Assembly (NCBI RefSeq): GCF_000801105.2
Contig: NC_079517.1
Location: forward strand, 1,302,001-1,366,000
Length of the DNA stretch: 64,000 nt
Direction of reading: 5' to 3'
Source of the DNA: Raphanus sativus
Lineage: Eukaryota; Streptophyta; Magnoliopsida; Brassicales; Brassicaceae
Each line of letters begins with the position of its first letter. Position 1 is the first letter of the stretch. The notes under the pieces were generated by a model. It had not been told where the DNA came from. It was given only the letters and a program-made list of their open reading frames with translations, and ran no database searches. Positions 35,986 through 46,239 of this stretch are shown piece by piece. A program made the translations under genes and the position numbers.

Positions 35986-36613
35986 TTTAATTCGATCAAA
36001 TTGGTATTAACTTAAAAATGATTCATTATAAAGATGTTGGGTTGATGGGTCAACCATTAATCCATCTGACCCATTTAATTTAATGGGTCATAGGTCAACC
36101 CAACCCATTTAATAAATGGATTGAGTTGACCCATGACCCTTTAACAGTCAACCCATTTGGATTATGGGTTGGGTTGACCCATTTGACCCATTTTGACACC
36201 CCTATATGCATATATAATATCCCGTTTTGTTTTTATAACTAAAGAATTGAATAAATGATTGCCATAAAAGATTATTATAAAATAACAACTCTAATATTTT
36301 TGGACTTTCTTGCCGGCATATATATTTTTAATTCAGAATGTATATAGAAAATGAAAGGTAGATAATTATAAATAAAAGATTTGGAATATTCTTAAAGAAA
36401 AATATCTATAAAATATACTTAAAAACAATAATTACAAAAAAAAAAAATCAAAAATATTCTCTTACAAACACCAAAGTGATTGCTTTTTGTTTGGACACAA
36501 TTTGTTGTTTTTTATTTCCTGGACAAAAGGGAAAGCTTTCATGATTTACGGTCACGACTTATAATTATTATTTTATATTCTTTTTGCCTGAATGCATTTT
36601 TTAATGATTCAGC

Positions 36614-36634
36614 GGGAGGGAGGGAGGGAGGGGG
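36614..36634 (+). promoter_or_regulatory. G-quadruplex-forming motif upstream of RanGAP2
   Basis: Five G runs (GGG, GGG, GGG, GGG, GGGGG) each separated by a single A. Three-G runs with one-base loops form among the most stable predicted G-quadruplexes. It lies on the coding strand about 40 bases before the start of the likely 5' UTR of RanGAP2. A telo-box-like AAACCCTA follows at about 36665. Confidence 0.6.
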
Positions 36635-37025
36635 AGATTTATAATTTAAAGGAGCTCCGGTGAGAAACCCTATCATTTCGCATCCTAAAGGTCTCAGATT
36701 CAGCCACTCCCCATCGCTCAGGTACTTTTGATCTCTCGATTATATGGGTCTTGTGCAATGTAATCGGCGATCTTTACAGTCACTATTCTTGATCTCTTCT
36801 ATTATAGATTTATGCAAAGTAGCATCTTGTGATTTTATTTATTATTAGATTCGAATCTCATGATCCTTCCTTCAATCAAAGTCTTTCTGCTCGCCACAGT
36901 GTGATTTCATATTCCTTTCAGCTCAAAGTTATAATCTTTTTTTTTATTACAGTTACAACTTACAACCATAGAGCCTCATGATCTGATTGTGTTGCAGTGA
37001 TATCAAACTCTCTGGATTTGTGATT

Positions 37026-38624
37026 ATGGCTGATACACTTGATTCCCGACCTCACACATTCTCCATCAAACTCTGGCCTCCGAGTCTACCCACGAGGCAA
37101 GCTCTCATCGAGCGCATGACCAACAACCTCTCTTCCAAGACCATTTTCACCGACAAGTTCGGCAGCTTAACCAAGGACCAGGCCACGGAGAACGCCAAGA
37201 GGATCGAGGACGTCGCTTTCTCCACCGCCAACCTACACTACGAGAGGGAGCCTGACGGCGACGGCGGCTCGGCTGTTCAGCTCTACGCCAGAGAATGCAG
37301 TAAACTCATCTTGGAAGTTCTCAAGAAAGGCCCTGTTGCTGCCGCTAAGGCTGAGGAAGTAGTATCTGCTTCTCTTAAGGAAACTGTTTTCGATATTTCG
37401 AAAGGCAAAAGAGCTTTTATTGAAGCGGAGGAGGCTGAGGAGCTTCTCAAACCGTTGAAGGAGCATGGCAATGCTTACACTAAGATATGTTTTAGCAATA
37501 GGAGTTTCGGTCTGGGAGCTGCACGTGTCGCCGAGCCTATCTTGGCGTCTCTGAGAGACCAGCTCAAGGTTGTTGACTTGTCTGATTTTGTAGCTGGGAG
37601 GCCGGAGGTCGAAGCTCTAGAGGTTATGAATATCTTCTCTGACGCCCTGCGAGGGAGCGTTCTCTCATCTCTCAACTTGTCAGACAACGCGTTGGGAGAG
37701 AAGGGCGTTAGAGCGTTTGGGACGCTCTTGAAGTCTCTGAGCTCTTTGGAAGAGCTTTATCTGATGAACGATGGTATCTCTAAAGAAGCTGCACAAGCTG
37801 TCTCCGAGTTGATTCCTTCAACGGATAAGTTGAAGGTTCTGCATTTTCATAACAACATGACGGGAGATGAAGGAGCGGTGGCGATCGCTGAGGTTGTGAA
37901 GCGCTCGCCGCTTCTGGTGGATTTCAGGTGCTCTTCCACGAGAGTTGGCTCAGGTGGGGGTGTTGCTTTGTCAGAAGCGCTTGAGCGTTGTGCTCGTTTG
38001 GAGAAACTCGATCTGAGGGATAATATGTTTGGCGCAGAAGCTGGAGTTCCTCTGAGCAAGACGCTTTCAAGGTTCGAACATTTGACTGAGCTTTACTTGA
38101 GTTATCTAAACCTTGAGGACGAAGGTGCCATAGCCATAGCAAACGCCCTCAAGGAGTCTGCTTCGCCCATTGAAGTTCTTGAGATGGCGGGAAATGATAT
38201 AACAGTTGAAGCCGCTTCAGCTATAGCAGCCTGTGTAGCAGCGAAACAAGATCTGAACAAGTTGAATTTGTCTGAGAATGAGCTGAAAGATGAGGGATGT
38301 GTGCAGATTGCAAAGAGTTTGGAAGAGGATCATTTGAAGCTGCAGTACATAGATATGAGCAGTAATTGCATCAGAAGAGCAGGAGCACGGGCCTTGGCTC
38401 AGGTTGTTGTTAAGAAACAAGGTTTCAAGCTGTTGAACATCGACGGGAATATCATATCAGAGGAAGGCGTTGAGGAAGTTAAAGAGATGTTGAAGAAAAC
38501 ACCAGAGGTACTTGGAGCATTGGACGAGAATGATCCGGATGGAGAAGCTGAGGAAGACGAAGATGAAGGGAATGATGAGTTGGAATCCAAGCTGAAGAAG
38601 CTTGAAGTGAATGAGGATGATTAA
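37026..38624 (+). CDS. RANGAP2: Ran GTPase-activating protein 2 (RanGAP2)
   Basis: Ran GTPase activator. Plant RanGAPs sit at the nuclear envelope and cell plate through an N-terminal WPP domain and hydrolyse RanGTP with a leucine-rich-repeat domain; RanGAP2 is also known as a partner of NB-LRR receptors such as Rx in Solanaceae. The coding sequence is one exon of 532 residues. The WPP domain is at about 1-115 (FSIKLWPPSLPTRQALIERM). LRRs cover about 205-480 (LSDNALGEKG, LDLRDNMFGAEAG, LNLSENELKDEG, IDMSSNCIRRAG). An acidic tail ends the protein (ENDPDGEAEEDEDEG). The 5' UTR is split by an intron at 36722-36997 (GT donor, TTGCAG acceptor), so the ATG at 37026 (MADTLDSRPH) is preferred to one at 36987. 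Matches At5g19320. Confidence 0.94.
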   Translation: MADTLDSRPHTFSIKLWPPSLPTRQALIERMTNNLSSKTIFTDKFGSLTKDQATENAKRIEDVAFSTANLHYEREPDGDGGSAVQLYARECSKLILEVLKKGPVAAAKAEEVVSASLKETVFDISKGKRAFIEAEEAEELLKPLKEHGNAYTKICFSNRSFGLGAARVAEPILASLRDQLKVVDLSDFVAGRPEVEALEVMNIFSDALRGSVLSSLNLSDNALGEKGVRAFGTLLKSLSSLEELYLMNDGISKEAAQAVSELIPSTDKLKVLHFHNNMTGDEGAVAIAEVVKRSPLLVDFRCSSTRVGSGGGVALSEALERCARLEKLDLRDNMFGAEAGVPLSKTLSRFEHLTELYLSYLNLEDEGAIAIANALKESASPIEVLEMAGNDITVEAASAIAACVAAKQDLNKLNLSENELKDEGCVQIAKSLEEDHLKLQYIDMSSNCIRRAGARALAQVVVKKQGFKLLNIDGNIISEEGVEEVKEMLKKTPEVLGALDENDPDGEAEEDEDEGNDELESKLKKLEVNEDD

Positions 38625-39157
38625 GTCTGTTAATGTTGGTTACTTTTCAATGCTTCATTTGTTTTGTACCAGGATCACTTTATCTGCTAAGCTCTATAGA
38701 CACCAAAAATATTTTGCGACTTTGGTGTTAATTGGCGGTATCTTATCAAATCCTTCCTTCCTTCCTTTTATAAGAAACGATTATGTTTCCTTAGTTCTAT
38801 ATCTATTTTCTGAGACATCTGTTAGGGTATTTGTTTTTTTGTGGGATCTTTTCAATTTTATAGAACTGAGAAATTGAAACAAAAACTGATTGTTACTGGA
38901 TTAACCCACCTCATCAGAGACATATAGGTACACACAGGCTCAGTCTAGTACTACATAGAGGGAGTTAACCAAGAGAAAGAAGCAAGCAAGAGAAGAACAT
39001 AATTAATACTGAAGAAAGAAAAGACCTCTGAGAGATAAAAGCTTGTCTGAGTGTATAGGTGAGTTGAGAAAACAAAAGAAAGAATTTTTACATGGAAAAC
39101 CCAGACAACAGTACAAAAAGCTATAAGAAAGAGCAAAAGCAGAAAGGCAAAGCAACA
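38625..39157. other. RanGAP2 3' flank and 3' flank of the minus-strand gene
   Basis: Tail-to-tail intergenic region expected to hold both 3' UTRs. Nothing else is seen. Confidence 0.5.
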
Positions 39158-39704
39158 TCAGATTCTCCTACCCCTCATAGTAGTAACACTTTTCTTCATG
39201 GCACTAGTTACAGCAACATTCGCAGGAAGAGGAGGAGGTTTCTTGTTCTCCTTGGTCATGCTCCTCAGAGAATACCTGGGAGCTGCTGTCGTCTCAACCT
39301 TCGTCTTCTTCTTGGTGGTCGTAGGCTCGACTCCGAGACTGTAAGGAGTTCCTTTGACTACAGAATCATCTCCTCCTTTCTTGCTCTTCAAAAACGCTCG
39401 TTCCTCTTGGCCGAATACTCATCGTAGAACCTCCCTCTCTCGAACACTGGAGCCGAGTCTGCAGCCAAATGTTCCAGATTCGAAGCTCCACCTCCTGTTT
39501 TCATATCCTCTTCTTCTTTCGCAAACTCTGACGAGTACTCGATCGATAGATAGATAGATTGATGAAGTGAACATATATACCTGGAGGTGTTTGCAGAGTA
39601 GTAGTAGAAGAAGAGTTGGAGAGGATGACCTGGCGTGATCGGAGACGGATGGGAGATTTGGGAAGCGGTGGTTTCAAATAAGACCATCTCATCCTCCACG
39701 ACAT
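39158..39704 (-). CDS. Small basic plant protein, frame broken by one base
   Basis: Two-exon minus-strand gene of unknown function. Exon 1 (39704-39581) encodes MSWRMRWSYLKPPLPKSP and on to TPPG. Exon 2 begins at 39527 (EFAKEEEDMKTGGG). It contains VFERGRFYDEYSAKRNER, a motif I associate with an uncharacterised plant family. The frame then meets TGA at 39390-39388, giving only 87 residues. One base out of frame, a 77-codon open stretch continues (KSKKGGDDSVVKGTPYSLGV) to a stop at 39158, rich in Lys and Thr. The shift falls in the A run at 39390-39394, where one more A would keep both parts in frame. This could be a real mutation, a sequence error, or a genuinely short protein. I do not know the function. 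Confidence 0.55.
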
Positions 39705-40772
39705 CTTCTTCTCACGGTTTTGATTTCAAATTAATTTTCTCAAAAGAGAACAAGAGTTTGGTATTGAGAGATTTTCTTCTTTTCTGGAAGAGCGCGGCCT
39801 TTTCTTCATCCGACGGCTGAGATTGCTCCTCATTCAAAATGGTAATGGTTTTTTTTGTTTTTTTTTCCTTCTTCCCTTTGAGTTCAAATTTAAGAAGAAG
39901 AAAGGTGCATTGATGTTGAACCGTTCGTTATTCAAACATTAAATTAATAATATAACTTCGGGAGGTAGGATACACATTACTCTTGTTGTATTATGACGTT
40001 TAGTTTTAGATAACTCTTTAATACAAACGCTGACTAATAATGCGTTAAGAAACTTGCTTTGTTTTGTTTTTGATTTTTAGGGAGAACAGCAAACGGATTA
40101 CGAAACTTTGATGTTGACTAATAATATATCATAACTCTTATTACAAAATGTTTACCTATGTTGGGAGGGATAACACACTAAGCTTGTTAGTTATATGACT
40201 TTTAGATTAACTCCCATCTTGAAGAGAAGTATACACAAACACAATCATCTTGTTGACTTTTAGTCAACTCTTTGTCATGTTCCCCTTTTGTCTCTTGTTA
40301 TTCCTTTGATGTCAAAGCTTTTTTTTTCTTTTCCTTGAGCCTGCCTAGAGTAGTGTCCTTGTGTGTTAACAATTAGGTGTCCTTTGATGTCAAAGCTTCT
40401 TTTTCTCTCTTGGCTTTACTATCCTTGTGTGTTAACATTCAGGTGTTGACTTTGCAAACTCAATCATGAACCCTTTGTGTATTCTGGTTAATTCAAATCC
40501 CGTTATTAATGCAGCTATGAGAATACAACTCAAGGAAAAATAACAAGAACAAGCACCAGTGGATTTAACTCTCCATTGTCAAAATGAGTGCAGTATCTTG
40601 GGGGCACCAGTGGATACAAATTTAACACCGGATATCGGAATAGTATGATGAGAAGATAACTGAACTCCACACTCTAAAACATCAATTAGGAAAAAGCTTT
40701 CTCGACATAGGAGGATACATTACATCACCTCAAATCTAATGTCAAACAATAGCATCTTCATTGACTCTTCTA
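39705..40772. other. Intergenic upstream of the small gene and 3' of the SPOUT gene
   Basis: Promoter of the small minus-strand gene on the left and 3' UTR of the methyltransferase on the right. A two-copy tandem repeat of about 70-78 bp lies at 40303-40446 (both start CCTTTGATGTCAAAGCTT and end near GTTAACATTCAGGTGT). No gene is seen. Confidence 0.55.
40303..40446. repeat. Two-copy tandem repeat, 66-78 bp
   Basis: Units begin at 40303 and 40381 with the same 18 bases and share CCTTGTGTGTTAACA near their ends; they differ by indels in the middle. Confidence 0.7.
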
Positions 40773-43001
40773 TCAAGCTTCAACACCTCTCATTGCCCTG
40801 CTAATGGGTTCTTGGAAGTACTGAAGTGATATAAACATCGCTTCCTGCATATATTTATCGCACCAATTTCCTCAGCTCAGTGTCATCACAGAACATAACA
40901 AAAAGACCAGATCCATCGTTCATAAACAAGGAAAGAAACAAAAACAGCATATACCTCTGTTCGAATGGTTCGGCTTCCTTGATGTGGACATGTATTCAAG
41001 TATATATTAAACGCTTCTCGCACGTCTTTCCCCTGTAATCAAATAAAATACACATTCACAGTAAGAACGGAAACAGCCTAAGATCTTTTTGAGAACTTGT
41101 TAATCTCCGTGAGGTTTCTAATACAACTTTGTTGATCCTATGAGGACGGGTCATGGAAACACATTTTACCTTATACTGATTATCCTCTTCAACACTTTCT
41201 TCGAGACCAGCAAGTCCTCCAAATGCAATCAATAAGTGCCTATTAAAATTCATGCCACAACCATCTAAGTCAGTATGTGTTTAGAAATATATGTATACCC
41301 TGTTAGAGGGGGAATAAGAATCACCTAAATGTTGGTATTTTCAGCTCTGATGAACTAATTTTCAGTCCATGCTCCGAGGTACCAATCAAATAATCGTAGC
41401 CACCCTGTGCTTGGTATTAGGAAATAAGGTTACACATATAATTCGTACAAGAATGAAGAGTAGGGTATCATCATTAGGAGTAGTACCTCGAAAGGGCATT
41501 CCCTGAAAACTGAACTTAGATGTGATGCATAACGTACTTTGTATCCCCAATACATGCCTCCTTCTTCCCTTGGCTTAGATGGCGGAACAATCTGGCGTAC
41601 CAAATCTACATGATCCAAAACCAACATTCATTAACTTAACCTTAACAAGTAGGTACAGGTAACACGTAACGATATTCTGAGTGCACTGAAGAGTAAATGA
41701 AAACAATAACACTTGAAAATGAATAAGAGAATAAGAGATTGACAGTACCTAAATCACGGTTGGCTCCCATGGCTACCGTGACTCTGACTCCTGGACTAAG
41801 AACTTGATCAACAACAACACTCTGCGTCACCACGAGCATCGAACAAAAGTCAATCAAATGAATACAATTTTGTAAAACAAAGTGTTCAAAAAACAGACTC
41901 GACTACTGAGATATCCGAATGGGAGAGGAACTAACAGTACCTTGTCTAAACCGACATCAACCAACGTACCCTCAGAGTTTGGTGCCTTCTCCCTCAGTGT
42001 CACACCTTATCATTTTCAAAACAAAGTTGAAACAAAAATTGAAACTACAACATCACATCCTTATCTACAACAAAGAAAGGTAGTAGCTTGAGTCATATTT
42101 CACCATCTCATTGGAGATGGAAATGGAAACATTTAATATATTATTATACCTTCACGGTATTGTTCCCACTCGTGCTTACGCAAATGGTGAGGAGCATCAA
42201 GAGGTGGCAACATACCCTGTTATATATTAGACCACACAAGTCTGGTTATATACAAGACACTAGTAAAAACAAAGAAGAGAAAGAAAAGTCAGTAGTACTA
42301 CTACAACACACCACAAATCTAAGATCATTGTGCTTGGGGAAGAGAGTCTTCCTCAGATACTGTGGCGTCTCTAAATACTTCAAGATACGAACGAGAAAGG
42401 GGGCACCACTTTCGTTGTTGCTATCAGAGTTGTTGTTGATCTCTGAGCTGCTCTTATTGTCGAACACTACAATCTGATTCAATCAAAAAAAAAGTTTTGA
42501 ATTCAGTACAATTTTTTTTTAAGTAGTTTTTGATGATGCAATAATCTGAAACAACGCTTGTACCTCGTCGATTCGAAAAATAGTGGATGCACGAGCTATT
42601 TGGCCAGCAAGCTGAGAAAATTCAAGAGCAAGTTAAGATTCTCAGAGAAGCCTAAAACGAATTGAGAGAGGTTAGATACATACACGTGTGGCGAGCTCGA
42701 GTGATTGAGTGTTGTTAATGATGGAGCCAGCTATGGCTATAGTAACAGTTGGTCTGCCTCCTTCGTTTTTCTTTTCTTCACCATTTGGCTTCTCCTCCTC
42801 CTCCTCGTCCTTGCTTTTCTTCTTCTTTTTCTTCTTCTTCTTCGCGTCTCCGTCGAGACTCACCTTTTGCTCCGGATCATCATGGCTTCTCTTCTTCTTC
42901 TTAGTCTTCTTCTTGAGGTCTCCGTCGTCGATTCTTTCAGTTAGCTCGGGCTCCATTTCGAGCTCAGGGTCGTCGTGATTTCTCTTGTTCTTCTTCCCCA
43001 T
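40773..43001 (-). CDS. SPOUT-class RNA methyltransferase (C9orf114/SPOUT1 family)
   Basis: Putative SPOUT-fold methyltransferase related to human SPOUT1/C9orf114 (CENP-32) and matching At5g19300; the family is thought to modify RNA. Eleven exons on the minus strand: 43001-42684, 42611-42564, 42473-42315, 42216-42150, 42005-41941, 41821-41749, 41605-41487, 41404-41325, 41239-41170, 41032-40955 and 40844-40773, in phase, 382 residues. The first 85 residues are a Lys/Asp/Glu-rich tail with long Lys runs, a likely nucleolar targeting region. The fold follows: VTIAIAGSIINNTQSLELA, GQIARASTIFRIDE, FLVRILKYLETPQYLRKTLF, then an OB-like insert (VTVAMGANRDL) and the knot-type C-terminus (YDYLIGTSEHG, HLLIAFGGLAGLEESV). 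The promoter carries two site II motifs. Confidence 0.92.
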
Positions 43002-43079
43002 TTTCTGCCGCCGGCGATTGGACTGGACTGCGGCGAATTTCGCAGGGTTTATGTGCTTTTGGGTTTCTTACTGGACTCA

Positions 43080-43109
43080 TGGGCCTATGTTAGCTTAACT
43101 TATTGGGCC
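43080..43109. promoter_or_regulatory. Paired TGGGCC site II motifs upstream of the SPOUT gene
   Basis: TGGGCC occurs at 43080-43085 and 43104-43109, and a telo-box-like AAACCCTG (minus strand) lies at about 43043-43050. Site II plus telo-box pairs are known in promoters of plant translation and ribosome-biogenesis genes, which suits a nucleolar-type RNA methyltransferase. Function here is inferred. Confidence 0.5.
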
Positions 43110-43573
43110 TCGCTTACAGCCTATTAATTAGTAACGTGGTTTTCAACTACACCTAATTAATTGGTACCTTACGTTTGTTGTGTGAATTGAACCAAACCCA
43201 TTTCCTTACGATAGATTCACGTTCGGTTTATTAAAAGAAAAAAGGAAAATAGAAAACATATTTTATAAAATATATCATCTATGTAATAATTATAGTATAT
43301 TGTTTATTTTATGTTTCGTAAAATGTGTATGTTATTTATAGTATGAATATCATAACTATAATATATAGCAAACTTACGTAAAATAAAAGAAGAAAGAAGT
43401 TGTATACCAAGAAAAGAAAGAAAGATGATATTATTATCGATCGATCGGAAGGGACGACATAAAATGATGACATTACATCTTCTTATATAGAAAGAAAATT
43501 TGACAATTGTTATTGTAAGTAATGAATGATGTGGGCTCCATATTAAGTTTCACACGAAAGTGTTTCTGATTTT
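43110..43573. other. AT-rich spacer between the SPOUT promoter and copia remnant
   Basis: No gene is seen. It could include LTR remains of the adjacent copia element, but I could not define LTR ends. Confidence 0.4.
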
Positions 43574-44840
43574 TATAATACTCCCCCCTCGGAGACCACT
43601 ATCATTAATATCTTATTGTGCATATTCAGTTGCTTTGTTAAAAACCTTTCTTACAAAAATCCAGTACAAAAAATCATAGCAAGGTAAAAAGAGTACAACT
43701 CTGAAGCTTCTCCTTGAGTAGACGATCGTTATAGGTCTTGTTGATGTCGTATTCCAATGTTGTAAACATGTTTTCTGAATGTCGTAGTGGGTAATGACTT
43801 TGTAAAAAGGTCTGCAGCATTATCACATGACCGAGCATACTTTAATTCAATTTCTTTCTTTTCTCGAGTTCTTGGATATATGAGAAGAACTTCGGTGGAA
43901 TATGTTTAGCAGTTCCTCCAACTGTGAATACGTAGCCAGTTTATGATCGAGCTTTATGGGGGTCGGACAAATATCATGCATCTACAAAACCAACCATTTC
44001 TCCGTTTGAATTGTTAGGATAAAATAATCTTAAATCAATTGTTCCTTGAAGATAGCGAAAGACATGTTTAATCCTATTCCAATGTCTTTGCGTAGATGAT
44101 GCACTAAATCTGGCCAAAAGATTAATGGCAAATGATATATCAGGCCGAGTACAGTTTGCAAGATACATAAGTGCTCCTATTGCACTTAGATACGACACTT
44201 CAGGACCAAGTATCTTTTCATTTTCTTCATGTGATCGGAAAGGATCATTTTCAACATTGAGTGACCTAACGACCATAAGAATACTTAATGGAGTTGCTGT
44301 GTCCATGTTGAATCGTTTCAATACTCTTTTCGTATAGGTAGATTGATGTACAAATATACCCTTTTGAGTATGTTCAATTTGCAGACCAAGACAATATTTT
44401 GTCTGTCCTAGATATTTCATCTCTAATTCTCTTTTTAAATACTCGGATGCCTGTTGTATTTCTCCTTGAGTCCCAATAATATTTAGATCATCAACATATA
44501 CGACAATTATTACAAATTCGGAAGATGTTTTCTTGATGTAAACACAAGGGCATATAGAACTATTTATATACCCTTCTTTTGTTAAATGCTTACTGAGACG
44601 ATTATACCACATACGTTCAAGTTGTTTTAAGTCATATAATGATCTTTGCAATTTTATTGCACATAACTCCTTAGGTTTAGAACTTAATGGTTCTGACATT
44701 TTAAATCTTTCGGGAATTCTCATATAAATATCAGTGTCCAGAGATCCATATAAATATGCTGTAACAACATTGATTAGACGCATCTCTAGGTTTTGATTAG
44801 CCGCAAGACTCATCAAAAATCTAAATGTGATTGCATCCAT
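43574..44840 (-). mobile_element. Decayed Ty1/copia retrotransposon fragment (RT and start of RNase H)
   Basis: A minus-strand open stretch (44840-43974) encodes the later part of a copia reverse transcriptase. It has FLMSLAANQNLEMR and VTAYLYGSLD at the start, then the catalytic YVDD in VIIVVYVDDLNIIG, YLGLQIE-type and IGALMYLANCTRPDISFAIN motifs, ending in GFVDA. Beyond the stop the RNase H frame continues (YLSDPHKARS, TGYVF) but is interrupted by stops. A purine run (polypurine tract-like, complement of CTCCCCCCTC near 43582) lies downstream. The gag, protease, integrase and 5' half are absent and no flanking LTR pair is seen, so the copy is dead. Confidence 0.85.
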
Positions 44841-45160
44841 AACAGTTTATTTTTTATAGTTTATTTGATATTGTAACTATAATGTAGAAAAATGTAACTT
44901 TTAAATTAATAATGACATATCTATCGTATTAATGGAGAACAAATTTTGTTTGTGAGAAATATATTTTTACCTATGTATTATATATAAGTATACATACCAA
45001 TAACTATAATAAACAACCAATAGTTACAATGACTCAATAAATAATATAGTTATCAAAATGGTTTATAATTGCAAATACTTTATGATCCAATTCTATAATA
45101 ATAATTTGATTCTATAAGTAATAAGTTGAGAAATTTATATACCCTCAACTATATGAAAGG
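44841..45160. other. AT-rich spacer
   Basis: No gene is seen. At its right end a 31-bp unit is tandemly doubled (45130-45193, ATACCCTCAACTATATGAAA in each) and runs into the direct repeat at 45161. Confidence 0.5.
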
Positions 45161-45330
45161 ATGAAATTTATATACCCTCAACTATATGAAAAGGCTCGAT
45201 ATATTTACATTAGCTCATGCATTATCTCATGAAATCTAATAAACATATCATTAGATATGTTGTGCTTTCGTCAGTTCTATCACTTGACAATGTTGATTGG
45301 GTTTGTTCTAATCAAAGAGTATGTATTTTT
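45161..45330. repeat. Direct repeat copy A (left flank of the SPH/DEFL pair)
   Basis: About 170 bp nearly identical to 47961-48126, exactly 2800 bp upstream. Shared blocks include AGGCTCGATATATTTACATT, AGCTCATGCATTATCTCATG and CTTGACAATGTTGATTGG. The second copy starts just after the stop codon of the defensin-like gene, so this copy looks like the orphaned 3' flank of a lost relative of that gene. Confidence 0.88.
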
Positions 45331-45816
45331 TAATAAACTTATTACTTAATCGTTTCTATTTCTTCTGAAGCATTTCGCTTATGTATAAGTTCTGAAAATT
45401 TCATACCTACATTCCAACCAAAAAACAAATATAATTGATAAATGACATAATTTTTAATTATGATTAAAATTGTCTCTGTCAGTATTATTTTTTATTTCTA
45501 AACTTTTCACAGATTCTGAAAATATCCAATACCTTTTTTTTCCCAAAGTAAAGATTGCTATCAGATCTTTCCTATTATATATACCCTAAAAATGTATGAA
45601 AATATTTTGTAGATACTTTTCTTTTTGTGATTAGAAAAAAACTTTATGTTTGGCAAAAAATCATAATGTCCCGTTAAGCAACCAAACCGGAACACAACAA
45701 ATTCATATTCCATGTTACAAACTGTGAAATATAAATACCACAACATATGTAGTGTAGAAACATTAAAAATATCTAAAGAAATTTAGTCTGACTCGAAAAT
45801 ATAGTAGACTAAACAA

Positions 45817-46239
45817 ATGAACAATCTCTTGAAAGTACTGATTTTTTTGGGCCTATGCATCAGCTTAAGCAATGGTTTAAAAATGCTAGATGGAAACGGA
45901 ATCACGTTTAGCAACGAGTTGAAATACAACAAACTCCTCAAAGTTCGTTGTGACAACGTTGAAGGGGAGCATCTTCTGAAAATCGGCGAAGAATATGAGT
46001 TTACTTTAGTTGATGTATCATTCCACTATTGTACAATGAGCCAAGGTCCTAATAATTTCAAACATCACCAAAAGTTTGATGTCTACGATGGACTTTACAC
46101 TGAGTGCCCTTCAAAGTGCTATGATCGTGACACTCAGTGTAAGTGGATTGCTAGAGAAAATGGTATCTACTTTTCTAGTGTTGATTACCCCCCTACTAAG
46201 AAATATGAGTGGAATATTCCTCACCTTCTCAAAAACTAG
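45817..46239 (+). CDS. S-protein homologue (SPH), secreted
   Basis: Single-exon gene for a 140-residue secreted protein of the plant self-incompatibility S1 / S-protein homologue family. The founder is the poppy stigma determinant PrsS; the many Brassicaceae members are mostly uncharacterised. A signal peptide covers about 1-20 (MNNLLKVLIFLGLCISLSNG). The mature part shows the family plan: a beta-strand-rich domain with LLKVRCDN, GEEYEFTLVDVSFHYC, FDVYDGLYTECPSKC and QCKWIARENGIYFS. There are five cysteines in the mature chain, including the pair expected around the FxC and CxW positions. The length is typical of the family. It lies between two direct repeats, next to a defensin-like gene on the same strand. 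Expression and partner are unknown. Confidence 0.85.
   Translation: MNNLLKVLIFLGLCISLSNGLKMLDGNGITFSNELKYNKLLKVRCDNVEGEHLLKIGEEYEFTLVDVSFHYCTMSQGPNNFKHHQKFDVYDGLYTECPSKCYDRDTQCKWIARENGIYFSSVDYPPTKKYEWNIPHLLKN

Larger units (their letters stand above)
34844..36204. mobile_element. Non-autonomous hAT element carrying a minisatellite
   Basis: The ends are inverted copies of TAGGGGTGTCAAAATGGGTC, a typical plant hAT terminus, at 34844 and (inverse) ending at 36204. Both sides carry the 8-bp duplication TATGCATA (34836-34843 and 36205-36212), the size hAT transposases make. Subterminal DNA is full of ATGGGTTAAC/TGACCCAT motifs in both orientations, plausible transposase sites. The middle is a 27-bp minisatellite; no transposase frame exists. 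Length 1361 bp. Confidence 0.9.

Noticed and set aside
43974..44840. Copia open frame as a functional gene
   Set aside because: It is only the second half of the reverse transcriptase, followed by stops in RNase H, with no gag, integrase or LTRs.
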